Shown here: positions 22,519 to 35,220 of the stretch, one piece after another
Layout of the letters: each line of letters opens with the position of its first letter
Numbering within the stretch: the first letter of the stretch is position 1
From: Tiliqua scincoides
Lineage: Eukaryota; Chordata; Lepidosauria; Squamata; Scincidae
DNA: 64,000 nucleotides
Assembly (NCBI RefSeq): GCF_035046505.1
Contig: NC_089830.1
Location: forward strand, 9,600,315-9,664,314
Reading direction: 5' to 3'
Translations under genes and position numbers: made by a program
The notes under the pieces: generated by a model
The model's input: only the letters and a program-made list of their open reading frames with translations
The model's database searches: none
Told to the model about the DNA's origin: nothing

Positions 22519-22725
22519 AGAGCCAGTGTGCCGTAGTAATTAGACTAGGAGCAGACAGACCAGAGTTCAATTCTCCACTGAGCCGTGAAGCTTACAGGGT
22601 GACCTTAGGTCAATCACCATCACAAAATCTGTCTTACCTCACCTGGTTGTTGTGAGAATGGGAGACGGGGCTGACATGTGACATCCTGAGCTCCCTGGAG
22701 GAAGAGTAGAATAGGAATGCAATGC
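22519..22725 (+). mobile_element. tRNA-derived SINE (Sauria-type)
   Basis: AGCCAGTGTGCCGTAGTAAT, then box-B-like GAGTTCAATTC, ACCTTAGGTCAATCACC, TTGTTGTGAGAATGG and CTCCCTGGAGGAAGAGTAG. Confidence 0.75.
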
Positions 22726-23002
22726 TAAACCCATAAAGTCCCTCTACTGAAGTTCCTCAACTGGTAGCCCAAGAATCAAAACTGAGCCCCCCCCCCCCCC
22801 AAGCAACTTCATGTCCCCCTGGCTCAACTCAACTTACTCTCTTGCCCCAAGAATCCTCAGCTCAGCAAAACATAATTTCTAAAATAGCTGATCCAATGCT
22901 TGAAGTCATCACTATGTGGGTAGTATTCTCTGATGAGTAATCTGATTTGATTCCAAGCTGGTTCAAGGATGACTCCGATGGACAAGTGTCAGTATTGTAG
23001 AC

Positions 23003-23457
23003 CAGGGGTGCCCAAACCCCAGCCCAGGGGCCACTTGCGGCCCTCGAGGACTCCCAATGCAGCCCTCAGGGAGCCCCCAGTCTCCAATGAGCCTCTGGCC
23101 CTCTGGAGACTTGCTGGAGCCCACACTGGCCTGACACAAGTGCTCTCAGCATGAGGGTGACTGTTTGACCACTCGTGTGAGCTGTGGGATGAGGGCTCCC
23201 TCCACTGCTTGCTGCTTCACATCTGTGATGCAGCAGTGGCAGTGAAGGAAAGGCCAGTCTTGCTTTGTGCAAGGCCTTTTATAAGCCTTGAGTTATTGTA
23301 AGACCTTCATTCATTCATATAAGTTCCATCTCTAATATATTCATTTATGTAAATTTATTCAAATTTTAAATGTAAATTAATTATTTTCTTCACCGGCCCC
23401 TGACACAGTGACAGAGAGATGATGTGGCCCTCCTGCCAAAAACTTTGGACACCCCTG
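23003..23457 (-). mobile_element. Nonautonomous hAT-like element, CAGGGGTGTCCAAA family
   Basis: 455 bp, reverse to the copy at 2726. A perfect 8-bp duplication TTGTAGAC lies at 22995-23002 and 23458-23465. Confidence 0.88.
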
Positions 23458-23724
23458 TTGTAGACCAGCAAATAGCCACCATAAGGAATTGGGGCTCACA
23501 GCATCTCTTTTAAAGAACAGAAGCCATGAATCTATGTCCACTGTTGCGCACCTGCTCCTTGACAGCGCAATCCTAACCCTATGTAGCTACAGCCAGGTTG
23601 CATGGCCTGCGCTGTATCCCACACAGGGTTGAAGTGGGCTGGATATCACCTTGGACTAAGAGAATATTTTTCCCTTACCCTGTGCTGAGCCTCAGCCTGC
23701 TCTATGGGGCTACTCAGATCTGTG

Positions 23725-24148
23725 CCAATTACAGCGCTCCCCCCATATCTGCACATTCAGTTATCCATGGATCAGGTCTGCGGGCCCCCCTGCATACCCC
23801 CTCCCGCCTCCAGAGGGTCCTTTGAGCCCATGAGAGGCTGCAGAGATCCATCAGCAGCCTCTGCCTGGCTCAGATTGAACCCCAGAAGTAAAAAGAAGCC
23901 ACTTTCTCTAGGGGCTTCCCCTGGTCTCCCAATGCCTTATAAGGCATTAAAACATCACTTCCAGTTTCACAGAGAAACCGGAAGTGACTTTTTTTTAACC
24001 TCTCAGGCTCAGGGGACCCTCCGGAGGCGAGGCGCCCCTCGGCTGTGGAGGTTGGAGGGGGTGATCACTTGTATCTGCATTTTTATTTAACCATGGGGGG
24101 GTGTGTGTTCTAGAATGGGACCCCTGCAGCTACAGGGGCACACCGGTA
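23725..24148. mobile_element. Tigger/pogo-like relic
   Basis: CCCCCATATCTGCACATTC and GTTATCCATGG at one side, TGTATCTGCATTTTTATTTA and ACCCCTGCAGCTACAGGGG at the other. Boundaries approximate. Confidence 0.4.
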
Positions 24149-24833
24149 TTTATCTGGCACACATCCAAGAAGCCCACAATACAGGAACAAGGGTTAGGAT
24201 ATGGAGTGCACTGTGGCTGCTTATTTCATCCCCACCTGGGTCCCATCCACCCCTTGCCTGCCCCCCTGCCCAGGAACACCCCCCCCACCTCCATACCTCC
24301 CTCTCACCACCCTCTCCCACTCCCACCACCTGGCGCAATACTTGCCTGTGCCAGCTGGCATGGAGATTGGAGCATGTCATTGTGCCAGCCCAGGGGATCT
24401 GTGACGGTGCAGCTCCACTTCAGGATTGGGCTGTGAGTGGAGCCTTCAGGAAATACATTCATTTCACAGCCCTGCCCAGTGCCATCAAGGACCTCACCTT
24501 CTGAGAAGCCCTTCTTTCCAGTAGAACCTAATTACCTGGAAGGGAATCAGCTTGTGTCAGGACCCAGACCAGTTCTGGAACACCTGGCAGCACCCTCCCC
24601 CAAATACAGAAGCTGGCCACTTCTAGCACAGTAAGCCTCTGCCATAGCATTGGGGTAACCCATTGCATTGCCTAGGTCAGGGGTTCCCAAACCATGGCCT
24701 GCAGATCACACCTGGCCCACTGATACATTTTGAGCAGCCCTCTGGTTTCCATCTTACTTATCCTTAAACTGGTTCATACTAAAATCAGATTTATAAGCAG
24801 AGACTATTAGGTAACAATGGCTCCAAGCACCGG

Positions 24834-25036
24834 ACCAGCGGTGGTGTAGCTGGAGGGGGGTGGACCACTCAGCCTGGCAGGGAGGTGGGCAAGTGGCCCC
24901 TCCGTTCGAAGCCATTCCTGGCGGGGGAGGGGGGTAAAACGGAGCCTTATGGATGGAATGGCTCAGAGGGGAGGGGCCGCTCGCCCACCTCCCTGCCAGG
25001 CTGAGTGCTCTGCCCTCTTCAGCTATGCCACCATGG
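24834..25036. mobile_element. Palindromic GC-rich fold-back element
   Basis: Arms of about 38 bp around CACTCAGCCTGGCAGGGAGG are inverted copies with about two mismatches. Outer ends CCAGCGGTGGTGTAGCTGG and AGCTATGCCACCATGG. Confidence 0.6.
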
Positions 25037-25387
25037 ACCAGATATTAATTCTTTTTCCTAGGCTGAGGATTCTTGAAGTAAGAGAGTAAAACTTAGCAGC
25101 TCAGCCCCGAGCCCTGTGGCATTATAATTTCATGCATCTTCCCATTTCTAACTCTTCTTCGCCCCTCCTCAATTCCTCCCCCCAGTGGATGAAGCAACTG
25201 TTAGGCTGGGTCACTCTCTCCAAGAGCAGTTGAGAGAGCAAGAGCTAGTAAGCCATCCTGAAGCTGCAAATACTGGGAAAATTCTTGTGTAGAAAATGCA
25301 TATCTTGTCTGCTTTAACTGACCCATTCTAGCCCCTCATAACAGCAAGGGTGAGCAGGGCCAGTCCATCCATGAGGCCCACTGGCAG

Positions 25388-25478
25388 CCCAATCCTATGC
25401 ATGTCTACTCAGAAGTAAGTCCCATCAGAGTCAAAGGGGCTTACTCTCAGGAAAGGGTGGATAGGACTGGGCTGTGAG
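25388..25478. repeat. Palindromic ~90-bp module
   Basis: Starts GCCCAATCCTATGCATG, central GTAAGTCCCATC, ends GGATAGGACTGGGC. Confidence 0.6.
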
Positions 25479-26367
25479 GCAGAATTTCAGGGGGAGGGGG
25501 CACATCCACCCTCCTATTTGCCTCCACTGTTCCTCCTTTCTCCTCTCACTACCTGGATTGGAAAAGGAAGGGGGCAGAGATGAAGACAACCGGGGGGGGG
25601 GGGCTGAGCTAGAACATTAGATGGTGGAAGGAGGCTGGCACATAATTAGATGGGGGGCAGCCTTTGGCATACCAAACCTGAGAGTGAATGCTGTGACCCC
25701 TACTGGCAGTCCTTTTCAATCTGGCTTTTCAAGCTGGTGGATGGCTGGTGCGAGGAGACGGGAGAGTGGAGGGCACCTGTTGATCCTCCTAGCTGTCCCA
25801 GCAGCCCTTGCTACCATTGATCAATGCATCCTGCAAGGCTATATGAGAAGGCTTGGGGTGATGGTTCCACTCCTTCCTGTAGAGGAGATCTCTGAAGCTG
25901 GTGCTAGGGAGCTTCTGCTTCACCCTTTGAGGCCCAAGTCCCATGTTGTCCCTTGTGCCTTTTAACGTGTATTTGAAGGCTCTGGCTGCAGGGATGGCCC
26001 ACGCCTCCAACAGTACAGCTAGGGGCCATTAGGGTACATGTGTGTTCATCCAGGCACACATCCTTCCCACTCCCTCCACAGGCACTGGAAAAGTCCCAAA
26101 AGTTATGGCAGTAGCACCTTCTACCAGTCAGAGTCTACTGCCTCTTCAGCAAGTAGGAAAAACTGTGGCCACCACCAGCCTCTTTCGACTCAATCTACGC
26201 ACTTCGCAGACCCAGCAAGGAGGTAATAGCAGTAAGAGTAGCACCTGCCTCCTTTCCCAATAGCTCTGCAGGCTCTGGCCACTTACCAGAGCCTTCCTTA
26301 CCACTTGCTCTGCAAAGCAGAAAGCAGGAAAAGGAGGTGCCAGCACATGCAACTGCTTCACCTAGTC

Positions 26368-26688
26368 CAGAGGTTGCCAAACTCATGACCACTTTCCATC
26401 AGAAATGGGGTTCCCATTTGGACCAGAGCTTACAGTTCTGCCTTCATGCTGCTGGTAATCTGAGTAGATCTGGGCACTGGGATGCTCTGGATAGTCACGT
26501 CTATTGCCCGGCATCCCAGAAGGCTGTGCAATAAGACTGGGCAGACACGACTGCCCAGAACATCCCGGTGCCAAGATCTACTCAGATTATCAGCAGCACA
26601 GAAGTGGAACAGTAAACTCTGCTCACAGAGCTGAGGGCTTTCCCTGAACCCCAAATCCAGCCCCTGGACTGGGGTTTGGAAAGCCCTG
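26368..26688. mobile_element. Fold-back hAT-like element with long internal inverted repeats
   Basis: Element ends CAGAGGTTGCCAAAC and GTTTGGAAAGCCCTG. Flanking octamers acctagtc/gcctagtc match 7 of 8. Internal arms (about 26423-26501 and 26544-26632) are inverted copies centred on CTGAGTAGATCT. Confidence 0.75.
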
Positions 26689-26699
26689 GCCTAGTCTTA

Positions 26700-28780
26700 T
26701 GGGTGGGTCAGCCTGTGCCCAAGACTAATGTGTCCATTTTGTGATCAGGGTACAGCCACGTTCACCCCTATAATATTCCAGCTGAATTATGCCCCAGTGA
26801 ATGTGCAACTGACAGACCTTAAAAGTGTCATAGTTAGAACCAAATACTACAAAAATCAGACACAAACACACTTTCCAAAAAAGCTTCACAAATAATTCCT
26901 TTTTATTGGAGAGGCCTGCCTCTTCTTTCTGCATTTGTCACAATTTGACAGCAGAGGGGGTTTGCTCCCACTCTCTGCTCCTGCAAAAGGTCACATGGAA
27001 ACTGGAGTCTTCAAGGATCCATCCTTCCTAGGCAAGCAGTTCCAGCGAAGACGGACAGCAAATTCAGACATCAGCTGAGCTTAGTACTGCCAGCCAGCTT
27101 CCCCCCTCCTCCATGCCCCACAACCTTTCCCTAATTCCCCTAACAGAAAGCAAGTTCTAGGGACTGCCCATCAGAATATGTGCAATTGAGTCACCTGCAT
27201 TGTCCCTACCACACCTCTCGTGCAAGAAATTAGTACAGGACTGAGTGTCTTGATAATCTTCATAGGCTACCACCATTTTAAAAGTTACCTGGCTAAACAA
27301 TATTGTGGGGAGAGGGAGAAGAAAGGTGCATAAAACAAAGCTGTTCCACTCACACTGGATATTCTACGTTTGGTGCACGATTTCAAAACATGAGGTGGGA
27401 GGAACTGGGAATGAACAACCCTGGGGTATGTGAAGGTGTGTGCTCAAAAAACAACAAAAACAGAAGTTCATTTAGGTCATGAGGACTAGCAGCATCCATC
27501 AGCAATTGATTAATTTAAGCACTGCCTGCAACATCAGGAAAAAAAGAGTTCATATTTTAGAACAAATGAATAAGCAGGGAGGCATCTGCGGAAACAGGAC
27601 CAACACCAGTGAATACTGGGAAAGGGGTAAATGATTCCTTGTGGGGGGGAAAATTAATGGACATTAACCTTGGAGTTACATTTACCTACAGATTAAAGTA
27701 GATAAGGGTCCCTGCAGCTCAGGTTTGCTAGCAAAACATCTTGTGTGCAATTATATCATTTCTGCAGCAAAGGGCCCAGGCATCTGGGCTCAGCAGCACC
27801 CACAGCTGCAGCTGATTGCCTAGATTTGGGGCAGATCTTCTGTTTCAGCAGCTCCACCTGAAGAAGAGAGAGAGAGGGATCCTGGCTCCAAATATGACCA
27901 GAGGGGCCTCCTCTTCTCTAGCTACTCTTCCCACAAGAGAAACATGTCCAGACAGCTCCAGGGAGATCATCCATCAGATCCTAAGGCAATGAAACAAATG
28001 AGAGAACATGCACCAGGCAGGAACACAGACAATGGAGGCACCTCTGCCACTGCTAGGTTGCTGGGAACTCTGCACTGCCCCCCCCCCCACACGCTCCAAT
28101 GTCACATTGAGTGCTGCCACCTGTACTGAGGTCCCAAGGGTTGACCTGGCCAGGTGGGCCCTCCAATGCCACTCCTGATACTGGCTCAGCCAACATAGCC
28201 ACCCAAGACCACTCGGTGCTCTGTGAAAACAAGAACCATATCTAGAAAAGGAGGGTGAGGTTGAGGGAGGATGCCTGGCATAACCCAAGGAGTTGCCTCT
28301 GGTAACAACTTTGCCAGTTTGGGCTGGAAAGCAGTGTATGAATTTAACACACAATTCATACAAATGTGAGCAAATAGCGATGGGGTCACTGCTGAGTAAC
28401 CTCTTGTTACAACAGTCTGCTTTCTTAATTGTTCAGGTACCATTTGTGTAAGACACTCACAACTCCTCCCCTTTCAGGACACTGAGGAGTCATAGATTCA
28501 TTTAGGATTCACTTGAGTGATGTGTATTCAGTAAATCCCCAAGCTGCATCCTAGAGGTTTCTCTGGAAATTGGAATGGCTCTGCTATCGCAACTGTGTGA
28601 AAGCACCAGAACAGCCAGATTGCACCAGATTATAAATTAGATGTCCATAAATTGGGGACCCAAGTCTACTTCTTCCAGTCTCAAAGCATTTCATTTTCAT
28701 CTATATGTTATGGAGTTAGAGGGCAGGAGGTCTGGAGTTATGTCAAAGAGTTAGAGGGCAGGAGCTCTTAGACACCAAGA
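26700..28780. other. No gene or repeat recognised
   Basis: Only a C-run near 28079 and short unremarkable frames on both strands. No recognisable coding or RNA feature. Confidence 0.5.
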
Positions 28781-28781
28781 G

Positions 28782-29222
28782 GGCAGGAGGTCTGGTCTAG
28801 AGGGTAGAGCCTCCGTTAGCCCGAAGATAACATCAGAAGGTTGCCAATTCGAGGACACCAGCAGCTCCCTGAAGGGCTGAGAATGGTGAGACCTTGAAGC
28901 AGCTGACAAGCCCAGCTGAGTGATTCCACCTGTTCTTGGTGTGAGCAAGAAGCGTCTTGGCTGCCCTCCATGTGCCCTCCATGTGCCAGCCTGCGTGGGA
29001 GAACTGGAGGCCAGAAGTGAGACCAAACCAGGAAGATCCATTCTGAAATGTTGTTGGTTCTTGAAAGAGAGAACCTCTACGATTGTAAAAATCCCCTTGA
29101 GGGATTCAGAAACGCCTGCCTATGTAAACCACCTTGAATAAGGTCAGAGGAGTAATCCAATGACCAGAAAGGTGGTCTATAAATACTGACTTTATTATTA
29201 TTATTATTATTATTATTATTTA
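28782..29222 (+). mobile_element. tRNA-derived SINE, family B, with (TTA)n tail
   Basis: GCAGGAGGTCTGGTCTAGAG at the head, GTTGCCAATTCGAGG box-B-like, an ATAAATACTGACTTTATTA tail and a 30-bp TTA run. Confidence 0.72.
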
Positions 29223-30575
29223 TTAGCTGAAATGGCCTCTTGGCACTAGGAGGCTTCTTTGCTAGGTTACTCACATAACAAAGGCTCCTGACTAGGGTTG
29301 CCATATTACCTGGCTTGGCAGATGGATTTTAGGCATCCCACCTGGTGCACATTTTGCTCAGGATTGCCAGCTTCCATTCTTATATTAAAAAAAACAAACC
29401 AAGCTTCTCTAGCTACTCTGGAAGCTGAGATTCAAGCCAGCACAAGCAGGCAATATTCTGCAAACACCACCTGCTTCCTGCTGCAGTATCTGCCCACTTC
29501 TTCCCTCCTCCAAAAACGTAGTTAAAAGGATAGGAGTTTAATGCTCTTTTCAATTCTGGTCTTATTTCATACTTTAAAATCTGATATTTTAAAGTTAGTT
29601 CTCGAACATCCCAAAGTGCATGTGATGTCCTGTATGTGTGCCAGGCAGCAGAGCACAAGGTTTCTGCACGCAGCCTGAAAAGGGGCAGGAGGGGGCACTG
29701 GAAGCAGAAGGAGCTTTGCTGCAACTTGGAAGGGGTTCTGTGGGGCTTATTTAGGACTCATGGGGGCCCATCAACAGGGATGGTGACTCGACTGTGATGG
29801 CACTTCCAGGTTTGTGCCACTGCTGACTAAGTAAAGGGAGTTTGGACTTACCCGTTTGCGGTGGTGCCGAGAACCTGGGTTTTGAGGGGTCTCCAGCTGC
29901 TGCTGCTGCAGGCAGGCAAGTCTGAACACCCCCTTTTTATTTAGTTGACAGTGGTGCAAACCCAGAAGTCACCACTGTCCTACCCACCGCAGCCAGGTAG
30001 CTCCTTGAATACAGTGTCTCCTGCTGTGCTGGGGGGTTCTGACCCCCAGGTTGGGAAAAACTGGCTAAGGAAAACCTACAGGAATAACCTTCACTTCCCC
30101 CCCTTCTAACCCCAGAGCTTAGTGTGATCCTGAACCCAAGCCCACCCTTTTCTGTAGTCCTCAGTCTTAGCTCTTCATTCCCAGTGTATGAGGGAGAACA
30201 AACAGGCTCCAGAGTGGGGAGAGAACATTTGTGTGAAATTTACTGGTGTTTGTGTTTACAACAGTGTCAGCGCATACATCTAACAGTTGCTGTTTACACC
30301 AAGGACAGTCCCTGTTTTCTATCTCCTCACCCTGGAAAATCAGTGTCCCTATTGCTATTTCTTGAGGACACCTGGTTAATGCTTGTTGCCGGTAGAGGTG
30401 CTGTTCTCTGGAAGTGAAACCTGTGACAATGCAATCCTGTGCTTGCTTATCCAGAAGCAGGAGACTATGGGATTCATTACTGTGTTAAGTGCGCACAGCC
30501 TGAGCAGGGAAGGAATGTGCTCTGTCCAGTGAACATGCAGGTAAATGCAGGCACAGGAACAGCAAGGCAGTATGC

Positions 30576-30936
30576 CAGTGTTTCTCAAACTGTGAATCGG
30601 GACCCATTAGGTGGGTCACAAACCAATTTCAGGTGGGTCCCCATTCATTTCAATATTTTATTTTTAATGTATTAGACTTGATGCTACCATAGTATGGACT
30701 GCATTTGGGGAAATGTTACAGACCTGTACTTTTAACAAGCTACTATGTATATTCTTTTAGCAATTGTAGTAAATGGGTCTTACTCCTGGGTAAGTGTGAG
30801 TAGGATTGCAGCCTAGGATTGTTAACAATTGTCCTGCTTGATGATGTCACTTCCGGTCATGACATCACTTCCGGTGGGTCCTGACAGATTCTCATTCAAA
30901 AAGTGGGTCCCGCTGCTAAATGTGTGAGAACCACTG
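30576..30936 (-). mobile_element. Nonautonomous hAT-like element, family A
   Basis: CAGTGTTTCTCAAACTGTG...TGAGAACCACTG, 361 bp. Flanking octamers cagtatgc/cactatgc match 7 of 8. Reverse orientation to the copies at 6921, 12929 and 63046. Confidence 0.85.
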
Positions 30937-31110
30937 CACTATGCTATTTCACACAATGCTGCTGCTATATTTTCAAACTGTCGATAATACATTTATTCAT
31001 ATGTTTTTTGTAGCATTGCCCCTGGGTTTTAAACAGACTATGGCAGGAAGATGGACTACTGCGGGGTAAATGAACAATAGTCCAGAATAGGGGAAGGAGT
31101 GGGCTTGCAA

Positions 31111-31691
31111 ACATAAGAACATAAGAACAGCCCCACTGGATCAGGCCATAGGCCCATCTAGTCCAGCTTCCTGTATCTCGCAGCGGCCCACCAAATGTCC
31201 CAGGGAGCACACCAGATAACAAGAGACCTCATCCTGGTGCCCTCCTTTGCATCTGGCATTCTGACATAACCCATTTCTAAAATCAGGAGGTTGCGCATAC
31301 ACATCATGGCTTGTACCCCATAATGGATTTTTCCTCCAGAAACTTGTCCAATCCCCTTTTAAAGGCGTCTAGGCTAGACGCCAGCACCACATCCTGTGGC
31401 AAGGAGTTCCACAGACCGACCACACGCTGAGTAAAGAAATATTTTCTTTTGTCTGTCCTAACCTGCCCAACACTCAATTTTAGTGGATGTCCCCTGGTTC
31501 TGGTATTATGTGAGAGTGTAAAGAGCATCTCCCTATCCACTCTGTCCATCCCCTGCATAATTTTGTATGTCTCAATCATGTCCCCCCTCAGGTGTCTCTT
31601 TTCTAGGCTGAAGAGGCCCAAACGCCATAGCCTTTCCTCATAAGGAAGGTGCCCCAGCCCCGAAATCATCTTAGTCGCTCTAAAGTGGGCA
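31111..31691 (-). mobile_element. CR1 LINE, 3' end with 121-codon frame
   Basis: An uninterrupted frame, 31669-31304, encodes LPYEERLWRLGLFSLEKRHL, then FFTQRVVGLWNSLPQDVVLA and a DAFKRGLDKFLEEK terminus: the CR1 ORF2 C-terminus. Closely similar to 5232-5681, suggesting recent activity. Confidence 0.88.
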
Positions 31692-31737
31692 TGAGTTTAA
31701 GAACAGGGGTATTACAAACATCTTTGAAATGGAGAAG

Positions 31738-32420
31738 GGTACAGGTATAACATAATTATCCGTGGCTTTTTCACTCAATATGGGGAGAAGCATCCTTTAA
31801 CAAATAGCCTTGCTTAACATTGTAATGCAGGAGACTGGCAGGAGGCAGACAATCAATCAGTCTCTCTCCAAGTACTTAGAATGGCAAGTGACCCCCTGGA
31901 GCACATGAAAGAATGCAAAGGGAAGTGATTATCCCCTCTGATTAGCATTCTATTTGCATTCTTTCCCTGCCTTGGAGTGAAACCTTTCTAAGCCCCTGGG
32001 GAGAGATTGATTTATTGTCTGCCTGCTGCTGTCCCATATGAAGTTAAATGAAATCCATTTAAAAACCAATGTCCCTTTGCTCAGCAGTTCAAAAATAGCC
32101 TGCTGTAAGCAAGACAATTTTTAAATCACTGAGCAAAGGGACATTATTTTCTAAGGGTACAATCTTAATCAACTTTCCAGCAGTGAGGTGAGGGCAGTGC
32201 AGCTCCGAGGTAAGGGAACAAACATCCCCTTACCTTGAGGAGGCCTCCATGACTGCCCCCCAAATGCAGAATGCAGCACATGCCCCATTGGTACAGAAGT
32301 CAGGGAGGGAACGTTGGTTAGGATTTGACCTAAACAGATTTCATTTAATGTGATTTTTTACATCCGCGGGGGTTCTGGGAACCGAACCCTTGTACATTCC
32401 GAGATAAAAGTGCCACTTAA
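31738..32420. mobile_element. Tigger/pogo-like relic with a nested TIR element
   Basis: GTACAGGTATAACATAATTA and a TATCCGTGG-type start, ending GGAACCGAACCCTTGTAC. Interrupted by the element at 32155-32330. Related to the relic at 57138. Confidence 0.5.
32155..32330. mobile_element. Short TIR element, TWA target (Harbinger-like)
   Basis: GGGTACAATCTTAATCAAC...GTTGGTTAGGATTTGACC with exact TAA on both flanks (32152-32154 and 32331-32333). Nested in a Tigger-like relic. Confidence 0.65.
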
Positions 32421-32617
32421 AAGTATTTGCACGAAACTGGACACAGCAATAAACTAGTTGTAATGGCAATTCCTTACAAAATGGGTAAAAAAAACAAAAG
32501 CAGGATGTGAGGCATACCATGAGTAAATTGAGTTAAAAGTTAAATTACAGCACAATTGTATGCATTAAATTCAATAGGCTTACTTCCAGGGAAGTGTAAA
32601 TAAAACTGCAGCCCTTG

Positions 32618-32712
32618 CCTGCAATCCTATACACTGGGTTACCTGAGAATGTGTCCCCCTGAACTCAGTGGAACTTACTGCTGAGTAGACATGCCTAGGA
32701 CTGCGCTGTAAG
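32618..32712. repeat. Palindromic ~90-bp module
   Basis: GCAATCCTATACACTGGG...GACATGCCTAGGACTGC with the TGGAACTTACTGCTGAGTA half. Confidence 0.6.
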
Positions 32713-34650
32713 ATAGTGTCCCTGTAGTTTTTTATTTAGCCTTTGACGATTCAACTTCTATTGCAAATTGCCTTGAAGTCATTTGATGGCAAAAGGCTAG
32801 ATCAAAATGCCACAGTAAACAAGTTTACATGCAGCATCATGCAAACCAGCCAACCAAATAAAAAAACCGAATGGATCATTGTGTCTTGCCACAAAGCACC
32901 ATTGGGAGGTGGCAATTTGGAAAGGAAAAGCAGCAGTGATGCTTAACCTCTTCTAATCTGCCATTCAATTTACAAATGATTTGCATGGTAGTCAAATTAC
33001 AGCTGGATGGCAGATGGCAACCCTACCCCAGGCTGCTATTGCCAAAGTGCACCAAAATTATTCTGAGATATTGCAATAAGGGAACCTACATGGCAAGCCC
33101 AAGACCTCCTGAAGCTTGAGGTGGCCTGCCCAATGCTGCTTCTTAACCCAATGCTGTACCAGCCACTTCTCCTCCCACTCTGAAATGTTGTAGCTGAGCA
33201 CTCTCCTCTCCTCTAGAATTCCTCTCTGTCCCCCTCCTTTTTACAATCCAGGGAGTGGCAGGAGGAGAAACCGTATTGGAGGAAGGTAGCTGCTGGACAG
33301 AGATAGGCACCCATCCTTCCCATCAATCTGCTGCTTGATGCAACAGTTTCAGTTGGCCTCATGGGTGGGCTAGCACTGGTGACCTCAACAGATGATACTT
33401 AAATATGTAACTTCTTTTTCTCCCATTTAAATGCACCCAACACCAGGTCACTGAACTGGCTAGGAATCTTGCCTCTCCTCCCCACCACTACTTAAACTCT
33501 GACATTCAGACTTCAGTAGAGGCGGCCATTTCCTGTCTAGACGGAACACATTCTGCAAACATCCAGAGTGCTCCTCAACTCTGTTTATCACAGCACAAGC
33601 AGCTGTATGCTGTGGGGTGGACCTGGAGAAGGGGAAGGAGGAGCATTGCTCTTTAGCACAGGAGCAAGGTCTAAATTTGCCCCCATCAGCAATAAGGCAG
33701 AAGGTGATTTTTTGCACTACCTACATCCCAGGAGATGGAAGGCAGGCTTGCAGCAAGTTTTCTGCATAAACACCTTGTTTTTCCCATTGATTTCAATGGA
33801 AGCCCACTCCACCTTCTGTTGTCTATGTCTTTGGCGCTTTCCACCAATTGCATTGCTATTTCAGGTCCTGTATCACACTCTTAAGGCAAAATATCTGAAT
33901 AGTTTCAGAGAGATTAGAGCAAGGAATTCATTTTACAGGGCATTTTAACAGGTGCACACAGGTGTTTCATTGATTTCAGTGAAACAGGTCAGTAGTTATT
34001 GAGCTGCTTGCAATTTCCCATCTTATTACCGTGAGATGTCCAGGTTTTCTACTACTCCCTTAAGGCATTATATCTGACAACTATACAGAGCAAAGGTCTT
34101 ACAGGCAATCAAAATAAAGCACACAGCCAGAATATGCTTTTCGCCGATTTCCATGGGAAAGACCACACATCTGCGGCTTCCCACGCCTGTGCTACGTGTG
34201 GTACTAGCATGGCACTTCTATATTTGTAGACCTTACTCATTGCAGATGGTAGCAAAACATTTTTGGCACCACGGCTCTCATGTACTGCCTGGTATTTTCA
34301 CACAGATGAATAGCACGGGAGTTCTAAGTTTGAATTTTATGCGTACATTTTTCCTTTTTGTGCACCAACAAACTGCAGAACAAGGAAAGCTGTCTTCTGT
34401 CTACTAAGTAGACCTGCATGATTTTTCCTCACTTTGTATGCTTATAGTGTGACCCTGGTATCCAGAATCAGCGGATCTGACTCACCACAGATACCCAGGG
34501 AAAGCCAGTACCGGTTTGCTTGTCAAACTGGAAGTGGTTTTCCAAGGCCTCCGGCATGCCTTCTGAGGCCTGCAAAACCCCATGGAGGCCTGCTGGAGGC
34601 CCCCCAAAACTACTTCCAGTTTGCTCATCAGTCACAAATGTGCAGAAGAG

Positions 34651-35220
34651 AATGACCAAAATGATAACTGGGTGGGGACATCTCCCTTACGAGGAAAGGC
34701 TACAGCGTTTGGGGCTCTTCAGTCTAGAAAAAAAGTGCCTGAGGGGGGACATGACTGAGATGTACAAAATTATGCAGGACATGGATAGAGCGGATAGAGG
34801 GATATTCTTTTCCCTCTCACCAGATCCAGGGGACATCCACTAAAATTGAGTGGCAGGAGAGTTAGAACAGGCAAAAGAATACATTTGTTCTGGGTAATGA
34901 CCCAAAAGTTTATCCAGCATATCATTAATCAGTGGAACCCCTTGCCACAGGATGCCATGATGGCATCTGGCCTAGATGCCTTTAAAAAGGTATTGGACAG
35001 ATTTCCGGAGGAAAAGTTCATCACAGGTTACAAGCCATGATGGGTATGTGCAACCTCCTGATTTTGGAAGTAGGCTACCTCAGACTGACAGGTGCAAGGG
35101 ACTGGCAATAGGATACAGGAGTCTTGTACCCACCCTGAGGCATCTGCTGGACCATTGTGAGACACAGGAAGCCGGATAAGATGGGCCTTTGTTCTGATCC
35201 AGTGGAGATTTGTTCTTAGA
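34651..35220 (+). mobile_element. CR1 LINE, 3' end (older copy)
   Basis: LPYEERLQRLGLFSLEKKCL and WNPLPQDAM-type motifs, then a GATGGGCCTTTGTTCTGATC 3' end. More diverged than the copies at 5232 and 31111. Confidence 0.8.

Noticed and set aside
31304-31669. 121-codon intact frame considered as a domesticated host gene
   Set aside because: Clearly the CR1 RT C-terminus; openness is explained by youth. No promoter or splice context.
33700-34150. Loose repeated phrases (CATTGATTTCA, TTAAGGCA, ATATCTGA) as a tandem repeat
   Set aside because: Similarity is short and patchy; not convincing by eye.
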